From: Cryptomeria japonica
Taxonomy: Eukaryota; Streptophyta; Pinopsida; Cupressales; Cupressaceae
Direction of reading: 5' to 3'
Length of the DNA: 64,000 nt
Assembly (NCBI RefSeq): GCF_030272615.1
Contig: NC_081413.1
Location: 331,383,302 to 331,447,301, forward strand
Shown here piece by piece: positions 11,581 to 20,656 of the stretch. The first letter of the stretch is position 1. Every line of letters begins with the position of its first letter. The notes below the pieces were generated by a model. That model did no database searches, was not told the DNA's origin, and saw nothing but the letters and a program-made list of their open reading frames with translations. The translations under genes were made by a program, and so were the position numbers.

Positions 11581-13334
11581 CTATTCCACAAGGTTATACT
11601 GCTTTGGGATGGAAGTTGTGCCTTGTGGAGCTTCTTTAATGGTGATCTTGCTGCGACGCGTAACAACATTGCAGGTAGAGATTGGATTTTTGATGGTAAT
11701 GGTTGCAACTTGTTCATTGGCATCATATAGGTGATTCACAGTGTAATTATAGGCGGCTCGCATATAATCGATTGTATCTATGTTTCGCCCTGAAGTGGAA
11801 GGACCCCTTTGATCTTGTGATGGAAGTTGATTCTTAAACATAAGATGATCATTATTTGTAGTTTTTGGGTCATGTCCTTCAATTTCAATCTTGCCTCGAT
11901 CAATGAGATCCTGACTAAGATTTTGTCAATTTGTGACAATTGCTTGTTTATGCCCTTTCCCTTTATGAAATTCGCAATGTTCATTTTCCCTCCACCATGA
12001 ACGTTTAACCTGAGGTTCATAATTAGACGTCTTTGGTAGGGTCACCAGATTTGAAGAGACCAACTGACATAACACTATTTCAATAGGTTCCCCTAAGGGA
12101 GTGTACGTTCATTTTTGTTTATAATTTTGTTGGCGTTGTCTTGGTTCTTATTGCGATACATTGCGTCCTTGATTTAGTGGGGGAGGAACCGTGTTGGTCT
12201 TAGGAGGGGGGTTTTGCCTTGCAAAGCGAACCACAAGTTGTGCACTTTTGATAGTTTTTTATTCCAGAAGTTAGGTTTATCGCTGTTGAATCGAGGGCGG
12301 GGGGCATCTTTGGGTTCGTTGTATATTTTGATAAGTCCCTTTTTGATGAGGGCTCATTCACATTTTAAACCCTGGGTGATCATTTCATTAAAGGACTCTG
12401 TGCCTTTCATGTCCAAATGAAATTCCATTTCTTCATTCAAGTTGGAAATAAATATTTCCACTAGCTCTCTTTTAGGTAGTTGAAAGGAACGTTTGCTAGA
12501 CATTTGTCACCATCATTGCAGGAAAGTTGAAAATAGATCCCTTGGTTTTTGCTTAGTGTTACATAGATCGGCCATGGTGATATCGTGTTCAATGTTGTGT
12601 GAGTAATGTGCAAGGAATTTCTGGACCAGTTCTTTGAATGTCCTAATACCACCTGCTAGTCGGGAAAACCATGATGTAGTTGTCCCTCCCAAACTTTGGG
12701 GAAATAGTCGCATTAGGTATGTGTCCTTATATGCCACTTATAGGCATGCTAAATGAAATTCCCTAACATGATTGTGAGGGTCTCCTTTTCCTTGATACTT
12801 TTCAAACTTAGGTGTTTCAAACCCTCGTGGAAAAGGTGGCATATGTAGATTCCTATCAAAGGGATAGGGACAAATATCATTAAGTGAAAACTGGTTTGTT
12901 TTCAAACCACTATGGAGTTGTTGGGCTAAATTATCGACTTGTTGCCACAACATGTCTATGTCATTTAGAGGGGGAAGAGGTGGGGGATTTCCTTGATGAA
13001 GGTTGTATCTAATGTGATCTTGACCTCTTTCATCCTCATTATGACTTTGGTGTTCTGACACTTCCCTTAGTTGTGCAATATCAAAATCAGAGGGTAGTTT
13101 GGCTCCCTCTTGGGCAAGTCTTAAAAAGTGAGCATCAGCGTTTCTCCTGAGTATTTCATCAAAAAGTCGATTAAAGAGAGGGTTGTGTTGTACCCTTTCT
13201 ATTGCTGCAGGAGTAGGAGTACTTGGATTTTCATCATTTGCGTTTCCTGCAAGAGCTTCTTGGAATTCATTGAGATTTTCCTCCTCTTCCTCTTCAATTT
13301 CTAGTTGTCTAGACCTCGATCTAGTTTGAGCCAT
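11581..13334 (-). pseudogene. gag: Element B gag
   Basis: The ATG at 13334 starts MAQTRSRSRQ followed by an acidic stretch. The capsid-like domain begins PPFPRGFETPKFEKYQGKGD and runs across an in-frame TAG at 12738 into TYLMRLFPQSLGGTTTSWF. A frameshift near 12520 is followed by further fragments. A knuckle remnant (EFHKGKGHKQ-like) lies near 11950. The final ORF 11841-11581 ends LVE before a TAG that sits at the same place in C and E. The homologous intact gag in C is 768 codons. Gag would assemble the cytoplasmic particle. Confidence 0.82.
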
Positions 13335-13781
13335 TTTGTTTACAAGTTTTTGTTGAAGTTTGGTGAAAATGATGATGAGTTGGTGATGGAATTAAAGATT
13401 AACGTTTGGTGAAGTGTTTTGCATATGGATCTCTAACACTAAAGGTAGATGTTACCAAAGTCCTTTCCTTGAATTGCTTGTTGTGTTTGGGTGACAATGT
13501 TTGATATGATAAGGTTTAGAGAGATCAGAGATGCGTTACAAACCCAACTACCTAGTAATGAGAGGATTCACTCATAGACTAGTTTTAACTTGTGTAGAAA
13601 TGCCTCTTAGGATGAGTTTATCCTAGATGTAAAGACACTCTAAAAAGTGATGTATTATGTTTGATTCAAGCAATATCGAAGTAGAACTCAGGACAAAAAC
13701 CTCTTGATGTTTTGAGAGTTGGAATGGATTTGATGAGGTGTGAATGTGATAATGGATGAAATGTTAACTTCAATAAAAACT

Positions 13782-14444
13782 TTATGTTACAAAAGGAACA
13801 AACTCTTCCTCTTCTCTTTTAGGGGTTGGTGGTTCTTCACTAGCTGATTTATATGTGATACAAAAGTTTGGAAAGAAAGCAAGATTGATTTTGCCTCCCT
13901 TGTTTTTATGATAACTCAAAGCTCTATATTGAGTAAAAGCTCTGCGGTTTAATGACTCTTGATCAAACTCGTTTGTTTTTCCTTGAAGATATAGCCGCAT
14001 GTGACGTAAGAAGGTTCTATGTGAGACAAAGATTTGTCTATTAAGATAGAAGAATTTCCTTCTTTTGATGAAAGCCTTTGAGCTCAATGGTCTTTTCTTC
14101 AAGTTGATATGTTGATGAGGATTCTTCTTTCTCAAAATGTGAAAATGGTCATATAGTTTGATACTTTGTTTTTGATCTTTGGTTTTTAAAAATGTTTGTG
14201 CTAGATGAATACTTGTTTTTGGAACTGATTTTTTATTTTTCTTTGACAAGAAAACATAGCAAGCACACAAACACAAGAATGTTTCCTCAAAAGGCATAAG
14301 TAAGTATGGGTCTAGATCAACCCAATCTTTGGAATTTTTATGACCCTTTCTTTCCAAAATGTTTTTGAGTATGTTTTCACAAAAAGCCTGAAGTTGGCTC
14401 AGTTTATCACTGGTCTTAACACAAAATGAAGACACTTCAAACAC
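13782..14444 (-). CDS. Unrecognised basic ORF in the leader of element B, upstream of gag
   Basis: A 220-codon open frame on the same strand as gag, 450 bp upstream of it. The frame opens at a stop and the first ATG is at 14297, giving about 171 residues. The predicted protein is Lys/Arg-rich (KKNKKS, KKRPLSSKAFIKRRKFF) with an acidic end (KREEEEF). I see no zinc finger, signal peptide or catalytic motif and recognise no family. It is the longest uninterrupted ORF in B, in an element whose gag and pol are full of stops, which is unexpected. It may be a functional upstream ORF, captured host sequence or chance. C has no counterpart in its leader. Confidence 0.4.
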   Translation of the reverse strand: MFEVSSFCVKTSDKLSQLQAFCENILKNILERKGHKNSKDWVDLDPYLLMPFEETFLCLCACYVFLSKKNKKSVPKTSIHLAQTFLKTKDQKQSIKLYDHFHILRKKNPHQHINLKKRPLSSKAFIKRRKFFYLNRQIFVSHRTFLRHMRLYLQGKTNEFDQESLNRRAFTQYRALSYHKNKGGKINLAFFPNFCITYKSASEEPPTPKREEEEFVPFVT

Positions 14445-15714
14445 ACTTTATCCCTAAGGTCAAATGGCCAGTTGTGATAATTTCAGCCCACATCTTGATA
14501 TTTCTTCAACTTTGGTACTACATACCTTATGAATCCCACCGTGGTAGGTAAGGATGTGATATACTAATTCTTGCATGAGCATAACAAATAGATGATCCCT
14601 ATGATGGGGGAGTCACCACTTTTATCAGGCTACAAGTAACCTTTAAAAAAGCTATGTTTCTACTCAAGGAAATATGTATGGTGAGTATCTTGGGAGCAAA
14701 ACCTTCTATGCTCTTGCACTGAATTTATCACAAATATTCTCAATCAATAGAACGGGTGGGCTACTACATAAAGGTGTTTAGTAATTTTTGATGTCTTTGG
14801 ACATAAATTCATTCTGCGATGACTCACTTAAGAGCCTTGTAACTTGTGGTGGGGCCCATTTGTCCTTTCGGAAAGTTACACTGTAGGAACAACTATATCC
14901 AAGGCTACAACTTTCGCTCACACCTGATTTCTATAGCGGCTCGAAGGATTTACCGCGCGCTCGGTCATTCCCAAGAGTGATGTGTCTCTTGGCAGGCCTC
15001 TCTTAAAAAGATAAACTTTGAGTGTTACTAACACTTTTCTCTTGCACCTAGGACCACGAAAGTCAAGGGAGAGGATAGTGTGTGTTAGAAGTAGGACCAC
15101 TCAACAAACTTTTTGCACAAGTGTGCCAAACACAAAAGACACTTGTTCTTTTTAACTCATCATTGCAATGTTATCTAACTATTTGGAGATGTTGCTCCAA
15201 CAGTCATGGTATTCTTTTTATCCTTCAAAGGCAATATGTTGAGTAAACTAGGAAATTGAAATCCTTGTCAACTAAATGAAAAGCACGTTTGCTTGAAGTA
15301 AATCGCTTTGAGCTTGAAAGAAAAGTGGCTTGTTCTTTTTATTTTGCCCAAAAAAAAAGTGTGGATTGTGAATTTTAGTTTGAGTTGATGCAATAAAATC
15401 AAAATTTGTTTTTGTTGAGTTTTAAACACCAAAATAAAGTTTGACTTCCCTAGCTTGCAAGAAAATCAAAGTTTGTTGTGAGTTTTAAAGCACCAAAATG
15501 AAATTTTTGAGGTTTGATTTTTAAGCACCAAAATGAAGTGTTCAAGTTGATTTTAACTTGCAATAAAAGGAAGTGAATTTCTAAAATCCTAAGAAAATGG
15601 GGTTAGTTCAAACCTGCACAAAAAGCAAAAATTTAGTAAAATCTGCATACATGGTGGGCCTCTACAAGCCTAAAAAAAATTGATTTTTCGGTTACAAGGC
15701 ATTTTTTACAACGC
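14445..15714 (-). other. Element B leader, non-coding part
   Basis: No supported ORF on either strand. 15300-15600 carries degenerate repeats of the type AAAGCACCAAAATGAA separated by AGTTTGATTTT. The stretch is leader RNA between the primer site and the upstream ORF. Confidence 0.5.
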
Positions 15715-15960
15715 TTTGTTACAATAGTGCTACTCTGTGTGAGAACAGAAGTGCTATTTAACATAAAAGCACAATAGTAAGTACAAAAGCGCTAAAATAA
15801 ATTATTACACAGAGAGCCAACAACACTAATAATGGAACAATAGCGCTATACTATAAACAAAAGCGCTACTTTTGGGATAATAGCACTATTGGGGGAACAA
15901 TGGCACTAAAAGACCAGATTGCGATAGCGCTAAAGCGTGAACAAAAGCGTCGAAGCGTGA
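15715..15960 (-). repeat. Cluster of AGCGCT-type motifs just downstream of the element B primer site
   Basis: At least ten degenerate copies of AATAGCGCTA / AAAGCGCTA (also AGTGCTA, AGCACTA) occur at spacings of roughly 15-30 bp. The core AGCGCT is palindromic. The cluster lies about 55-300 bp inside the element from the primer site, before the leader ORF. Confidence 0.65.
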
Positions 15961-16013
15961 CCTGTGTGTCAAGTAAAACAATCAAAAAAGTTAGTATTAA
16001 AAAAATAGTTGTT

Positions 16014-16032
16014 GATTCACGTCGGGTTCACA
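16014..16032 (-). other. Element B primer binding site (candidate)
   Basis: The minus strand after the LTR end reads TTTT then GTGAACCCGACGTGAATC. The TTT spacer before a TGG-like start is as in element C. The sequence resembles a tRNA 3' end complement, but I cannot name the tRNA with confidence. Confidence 0.5.
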
Positions 16033-16035
16033 AAA

Positions 16036-17489
16036 TGATGCTCTGCAAAATGGAAGGATTTGATAGGATAACCAAACACAAACAACAAACAAGAAAACCA
16101 ATTGTTAGTGTTAGATATCACAAGCAAAACACTTTCCTATCTAAGCATATCAAGAAAGACACTACAAAATAGATAGAAAGCTTAATAAATCTAAGAAATG
16201 CTACTAAACACCTCCAAATGCTCATTACCATGTTGGTAGCTTCTCCTTCCTTGTTCCTCTCCTCTCCAAGTTCCAAATAAGTATAGCTCTCAGTAGCTTT
16301 TTGCACTATGGATATCTTATGGAGGTTCAAGATTGAATATGATTAATCTATGCTATGCAAGTGTAAACAAACTAGTTATGATATGCTATGAAATGAACTA
16401 AGATTTCTTTTAATCCAAAATGACAATATATTAGTGATTTATGCTAAATACTCTTTAAAATTGGCTATAAGTTAAGTGCATACAAGTTTTCAGGATCTGG
16501 ATTATGTAGAAATGGGCTTTATTTATAGGAAAAATGGAGCAATGGATGGTTGAGATTGAGTAATCTCAACAAAGGTTAGGATTGAATGGTTTAAGATCCA
16601 TGTGAGGACTTTCAACCCAATATCAGGATGACAAGTGTCAACATGAGATGGGTTGAGAGGAGAGGGAAGAAGCATTAAATGCTTGACATGACCTGAGGGT
16701 TAACTTGGGAGGTAAGGTTGAGGTTGAGTTGAATGGATAAAATCATTATTCAAAGAATAATGCTTTTATCCAATGGATAAACTCTTGTGCAAGAGTTAGT
16801 GAGGATAACCATGGTCAAAGCAATAAATGCTTGAGGAGACACATGGGTTACATGAGGGTTGAGTTAGGGGTCAAAGTCCCTAACCATTTGGGTGAGTTGA
16901 GTTAATCATTCATGGTCATGTAAGAGCCATAAGTGGTTTGGAAGACTTTAGAGGTTAGCTTGTTCGATACATAAAGCATTAAATGCTTTTCAAAGACTTT
17001 GGAGTCTTTGAGAAGTGACTCCAAGTTGCTTAGGAATGTGACAATAATTAGGGGATGGATTAGGCTAATTAGGAAGGGGTTAGAAGAATCTAGAAGGGGA
17101 TTAGGATTTGCAAGTGGGTTTGGTGGGTGAGGGAAAATAGGATTTTTATTAAAATAAAATTCATTTATTTCAACAAATAGGTGCAAGTTGCATTTTTAGG
17201 AGAATGCAAGTGGGTTTGGGATTTAATGATTTAAATAAATATTTTATTTAATTTATTTGAAAGAGGAAAGGGGATTTAAATGAAATAAATAAGATTTATT
17301 CATTTAATTGATTGTGAATTTAGTTTAATGAATTAAAAAAATAAATTAAATAATTTATTTAATTAATAGGAGAATGTTTGAAGATGAATTAATTAAATAT
17401 TAATTTAATTAACTGATGGCTAGTGGATTTTTTATCAAATAAATAACAAATATTCATTTAATTAAACTGGACAGATTTATGTGACTACA
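16036..17489 (-). repeat. Element B 5' LTR (about 1.45 kb)
   Basis: On the minus strand it begins TGTAGTCACATA at 17489 and ends GCATCA at 16036. The outer part (17200-17489) is dense in AATTAAATAAAT palindromes, as in the C LTR. A TATA box and T-rich R/U5 follow. The length agrees with the related solo LTR at 42227-43727. The beginning is shared with the truncated LTR at 52366, which I assign to the same family. Small ORFs inside it are not credible genes. Confidence 0.75.
16519..16528 (-). promoter_or_regulatory. TATA box of element B LTR
   Basis: The minus strand reads CCTATAAATAAAG about 960 bp from the LTR start and about 490 bp before its end. Confidence 0.5.
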
Positions 17490-17677
17490 CAAAGAACAAA
17501 GCAAGATCTGGAATTTCTCCTCTTCATCCATCTTAACACCAATAGATACCAATTGAGCCACCAACATATTAAATGTTTCCAGGTGATCTGCAATTCATCC
17601 ACCCTCTTCCATCTTCAAGGAATATAATTTCTTCCTCGAGAAAATTTGATTTAATAAAGATTTGGCTTGATACAACT
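17490..17677 (-). pseudogene. gag: Ty1/copia gag, downstream fragment
   Basis: The minus-strand translation gives SLLNQIFSRKKLYSLKMEEG, a stop, then HLETFNMLVAQLVSIGVKMD, typical of the copia gag (UBN2-type) domain. It is the direct continuation of the gag fragment at 33733-34011: removing element C and one CAACT copy restores the frame across the junction (WTKLGEL then YQAKS). It is cut at 17489 by the LTR of element B. This shows that B and C landed separately in the same copia gene. Confidence 0.85.
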
Positions 17678-17700
17678 TGTAGACACCTAAAATTGTCCAG

Positions 17701-17938
17701 TTTAATTAAATAAATATCTTTATTTATTTAATTATCTAAGCCTAATTCTTCTATTAATTAAATAAATCTTTATTTATTTAATTAATTCATTTATCCTCTT
17801 CTAGCCTTATTTCTCATTTAAATAAATACATTTATTTATTTAAATTATCCTTTTTCCTAAATTAAATAAATATTTTATTTATTTAATTGATCTCACTTCC
17901 TCTATTAATTAATTAAATATTTATTTATTTAATTAATT
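17701..17938. repeat. Array of five AATTAAATAAAT palindromes in the C LTR
   Basis: Near-perfect inverted repeats at 17701-17734, 17754-17786, 17817-17846, 17861-17888 and 17904-17938. Each has AAATAAAT arms around a 2-6 bp centre, separated by C-rich spacers of about 15-30 bp. The same array lies at 32977-33213, and in inverse orientation near 53515-53750. Confidence 0.85.
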
Positions 17939-18097
17939 CATTATCCTTTTCTACATATGACACATGTCATTCATCTCTTTATTCCTACACTACCTACCCT
18001 CTCATTATTTTCTTATTTTCTCTACCTACCCTTTAATCATAGCCGACCATTTATCTTTTACACCTCTCAATCTTATCCCTTCATTTCTTATAATGTC

Positions 18098-18110
18098 TTT
18101 TATATAAGGA
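18098..18110 (+). promoter_or_regulatory. TATA box of element C 5' LTR
   Basis: TTTTATATAAGG about 420 bp into the LTR. It is conserved in the 3' LTR (33377-33386) and in the E LTR (minus strand, 53343-53350). Confidence 0.65.
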
Positions 18111-18449
18111 GATGCTTCCTTCATTATCAAGCCTCAATGATTACCCGACTACACTACGCTTTTGAACTTTCATATGCAATCCTACTTGCAACCACATTTC
18201 CATTCTTTGTTGAGCTCTTGTGCACACATTTATTTCTGAGAGCAAATATATCAAGCAAGATCAATGGAGATAGGAAGAAACTCTATTGGACATGTGATGG
18301 TATAATCTTTGTGATTTCATTTGATTTGCATTGTCTTAGGTAATCTTCATATGTTATGGTGGATCTTTGTTGTTGTTAGGCTAGGGTTTTATGGTTGAAT
18401 TCATTTAGTCTTTCAACATTGTTGTTATCCATTTTCACCGTATATATTT

Positions 18450-18467
18450 TGGCACGCCCGGTGGGAC
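18450..18467 (+). other. Element C primer binding site
   Basis: TGGCACGCCCGGTGGGAC begins 3 bp after the LTR end, the standard place and the standard TGG start (complement of tRNA CCA). I do not assign the tRNA. Confidence 0.75.
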
Positions 18468-18544
18468 TCTTGTCCCTTTTGCATTTAACATCTTTTGTTG
18501 CAGATTTTGTGTTTTGAAGTTGCAGATCTGATATTTCCGACAAC

Positions 18545-18790
18545 ATTTTGATATTTTCGCGTCTGCGACATCTAGAATCCAGTCTGTGTCCTTGACAGTA
18601 TTTTATTTTTCTGCAGATTCTGAAAGTCGCGTCTATGTGCCTTAGTTGCATCTGTGGAGTTTTCAGGCGCGTCTGTGTCCAGGAGCCACGTCTGTGTTCT
18701 GGAATCGCGTCTGTGTCGGCTTTAGGCACGTCTGCAAAATTATATGATGTTTGTGTTTCTAATAACCGCGTCTGTGTGAATTTGTTACAT
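18545..18790 (+). repeat. GCGTCTGTG motif cluster 1 in the gag leader of C
   Basis: Degenerate copies of CGCGTCTGTGTC (also GCGTCTATGTG, GCATCTGTGG, CACGTCTGTG, CACGTCTGC, CGCGTCTGTGTG) recur every 20-35 bp. They are oriented with gag. The stretch has no credible ORF. Confidence 0.75.
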
Positions 18791-19259
18791 TTTGGGGTTT
18801 TCTTTGATTCGGTTTTGTGTCATTCAGATTTCAAATTTGGTTTATTTTGAGCTAACATCTTCAGATCTAGCTAACGAAATTGGTGCATCTTGTCTTGAAA
18901 GCAAAATCATTTTGTTGAAGGCCCCTATTTTCACAAAGTCTTTTGGATCTAAAATTTACCTAACTTGTGTGCTTGCAGGAAGGGGTGATTATTTCAAACA
19001 ATCCAAAGTACTAATAGATCTTTGTTGCAGGACCTTGGCAAGGGTTTTTAATCTTTCATTGTGTGCCTTGTTTTCATAGATTAGCAAACACTTCAATTGG
19101 TGCACTAAAATTGAACCATTGTCTTTTGTGTCTTGAGCAATAGGCTCTTTTTGTTTAATCTTTAAAGGGCCTATCTCCCCGCGTGGTCATTAGGACTACT
19201 AGTGAGGAGAGAACAACCCAAGTGGTAGCAAAAGAAAAACCATCTTCTTCCAAACCACT

Positions 19260-19740
19260 ATAAATAACTGTATTCATGGTGAAAACTATGGATAACATGT
19301 GTTGATTAGTTCATACCGACACTATGTCTCCCCATAAACCCGTTTGATCAAATTTATTTGATCATTTGTAGGACATAACCCATACCAGCTGGGAGTCTTC
19401 TGTATTTACAAAGCTGAAAGTGTCGCATGTATGGCCACACGAGTGGATGCCCTTACTAGAACCTTTTTGTTTTAGAAGCCAAAATCCTTCTAGTTGTTGG
19501 GGCAGGAGGTCGGACCTCTGGTAATGGCCCACACACATACAGTTCTTAGTAGAGATACAAAGATCGCCACGAGGAGTTTTCGTGGGGACTGATGCTTGGC
19601 TGCCCCGAGAAGTGAGTGCCGAGGGTGGAGCCAGTGGGGTCAAGCATCTAAGTATCCGCTCTGAATAGCGTAGCCTCGGGGGAAACTCCATGTGGGATCA
19701 ACAACTATTGTCTTGGCCAGCCATAAGAATTGTGCTTGAC
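19260..19740 (+). other. Conserved leader block of C with an ORF on the opposite strand
   Basis: The block is strongly conserved with 63567-64000 of element E, although it is leader RNA upstream of gag. On the strand opposite to gag both copies encode LRYSERILRCLTPL, then LTSRG and LCISTKN (C: 19691-19362; E: 63567-63818). I recognise no protein family. The conservation may be RNA-level. Confidence 0.5.
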
Positions 19741-19984
19741 TTATTTTGAACAATCAAACATTCAAGACCAAAGACCAAAAAATTGTGTCTTTTGTGTCTT
19801 CAAGTGTATGCAAAATAATTTTACATCAAACAACACACTTTTCTTTGAGTCATTTTGAGTTTAAACACTTGCAAACATTGAGTCCTCATCAACACTGTGT
19901 TCTCTTGTCATGAAAAACAATCAAACATTCAGATTTGGTCACAACAAAACAACTTCAGATATTGGAAAAATTGCACAAAGTTTG

Positions 19985-20170
19985 TAGAAACGCGTATGTG
20001 TCTGATAGACCCATGTCTGTGTCATCTAAACGCGTCTGTGAAGGGTAGAAACGTGTCTATGTCTTTTGAGCAACATTGCAACATCTCAGAAACACATATG
20101 TGTCTGACATAATAGCGTCTGTGTCCTTTAAGTGCATCTGTGAAGTATACAGGCACGTCTGTGCTCAGGA
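19985..20170 (+). repeat. GCGTCTGTG motif cluster 2 in the gag leader of C
   Basis: Copies such as ACGCGTATGTGTC, CATGTCTGTGTC, ACGCGTCTGTG, ACGTGTCTATGTC, TAGCGTCTGTGTCC, GCATCTGTG and CACGTCTGTG occur at 20-35 bp spacing. The counterpart in E lies at 63149-63340. Cluster 2 ends about 490 bp before the gag ATG. Confidence 0.75.
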
Positions 20171-20656
20171 TTGAAAACTTTCATAATTCAGCAAACAAGA
20201 ACAATCAGTTTCAGATTTATTGAGCTTCCTAGGTTATCTCTTTGGGGTTTTCATCTAGCATTCAACCTATCTTTGGGTCTCACAAAGTCCATCATTTCTT
20301 TACACCTTACATTACATTCACATTTGTCTAAACTTGAGTCAAAAGGTCACTTGCTTGTCCTCATCTTATTTTGTCAACATACTACATACAACAACATTTT
20401 GCTAAGTGGTCCCTCATCAAGGTCTATCACCTTTGGGTCTCATTTGGTCTTACTTGGAGTCAAGGTCAATTTACCTCATCAAGAGAAACTATCATCTCTT
20501 TGGAAGCCACACCTACTCTACTACATACATACTTGGTCTTACACTTTGGACATTGCAAGTACACCATAGATTCATTTACATTCCATCCAAACTCTTGGTC
20601 TTTCATACTCTTTCCATTTTCATCTAGTCTCACACATCTTGGTCAATACCTAGTTC

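Larger units (their letters stand above)
4748..17489 (-). mobile_element. Element B: Tat-like Ty3/gypsy retrotransposon, lacking its 3' end in the window
   Basis: On the minus strand the order is 5' LTR (17489-16036), primer site, 2.7-kb leader with a motif cluster and an ORF, gag, protease plus G-patch, linker, RT, dual RNase H, integrase, then a non-coding 3' region that stops at the LTR of element A. The dual RNase H and G-patch match the Tat group of plant Ty3/gypsy elements. The LTR outer end (17489) abuts copia gag sequence, so B inserted into the copia element. Its TSD would be CAAAG (17490-17494), but the partner copy is off window. Coding regions carry many stops and frameshifts. Confidence 0.88.
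17678..18446 (+). repeat. Element C 5' LTR
   Basis: 769 bp, starting TGTAGACACC and ending CCGTATATA (the 3' copy ends CCGTATACA, so the terminal CA has mutated here). 17701-17938 contains five successive AT palindromes. A TATA box is at 18098-18110. The ORFs across it are not credible. Confidence 0.95.

Noticed and set aside
16014-16032. Possible tRNA gene fragments at primer sites
   Set aside because: Only the 3'-end complement is present, beside an LTR, with no cloverleaf. These are primer binding sites.
17957-18343. 128-codon ORF across the C 5' LTR
   Set aside because: It lies over the TATA box and R region, is broken in the 3' LTR copy and has no recognisable motif.
18545-18790. GCGTCTGTG clusters considered as a CRISPR-like array
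   Set aside because: Repeats are short, degenerate and unevenly spaced in a plant retroelement leader. There are no uniform spacers or cas genes.
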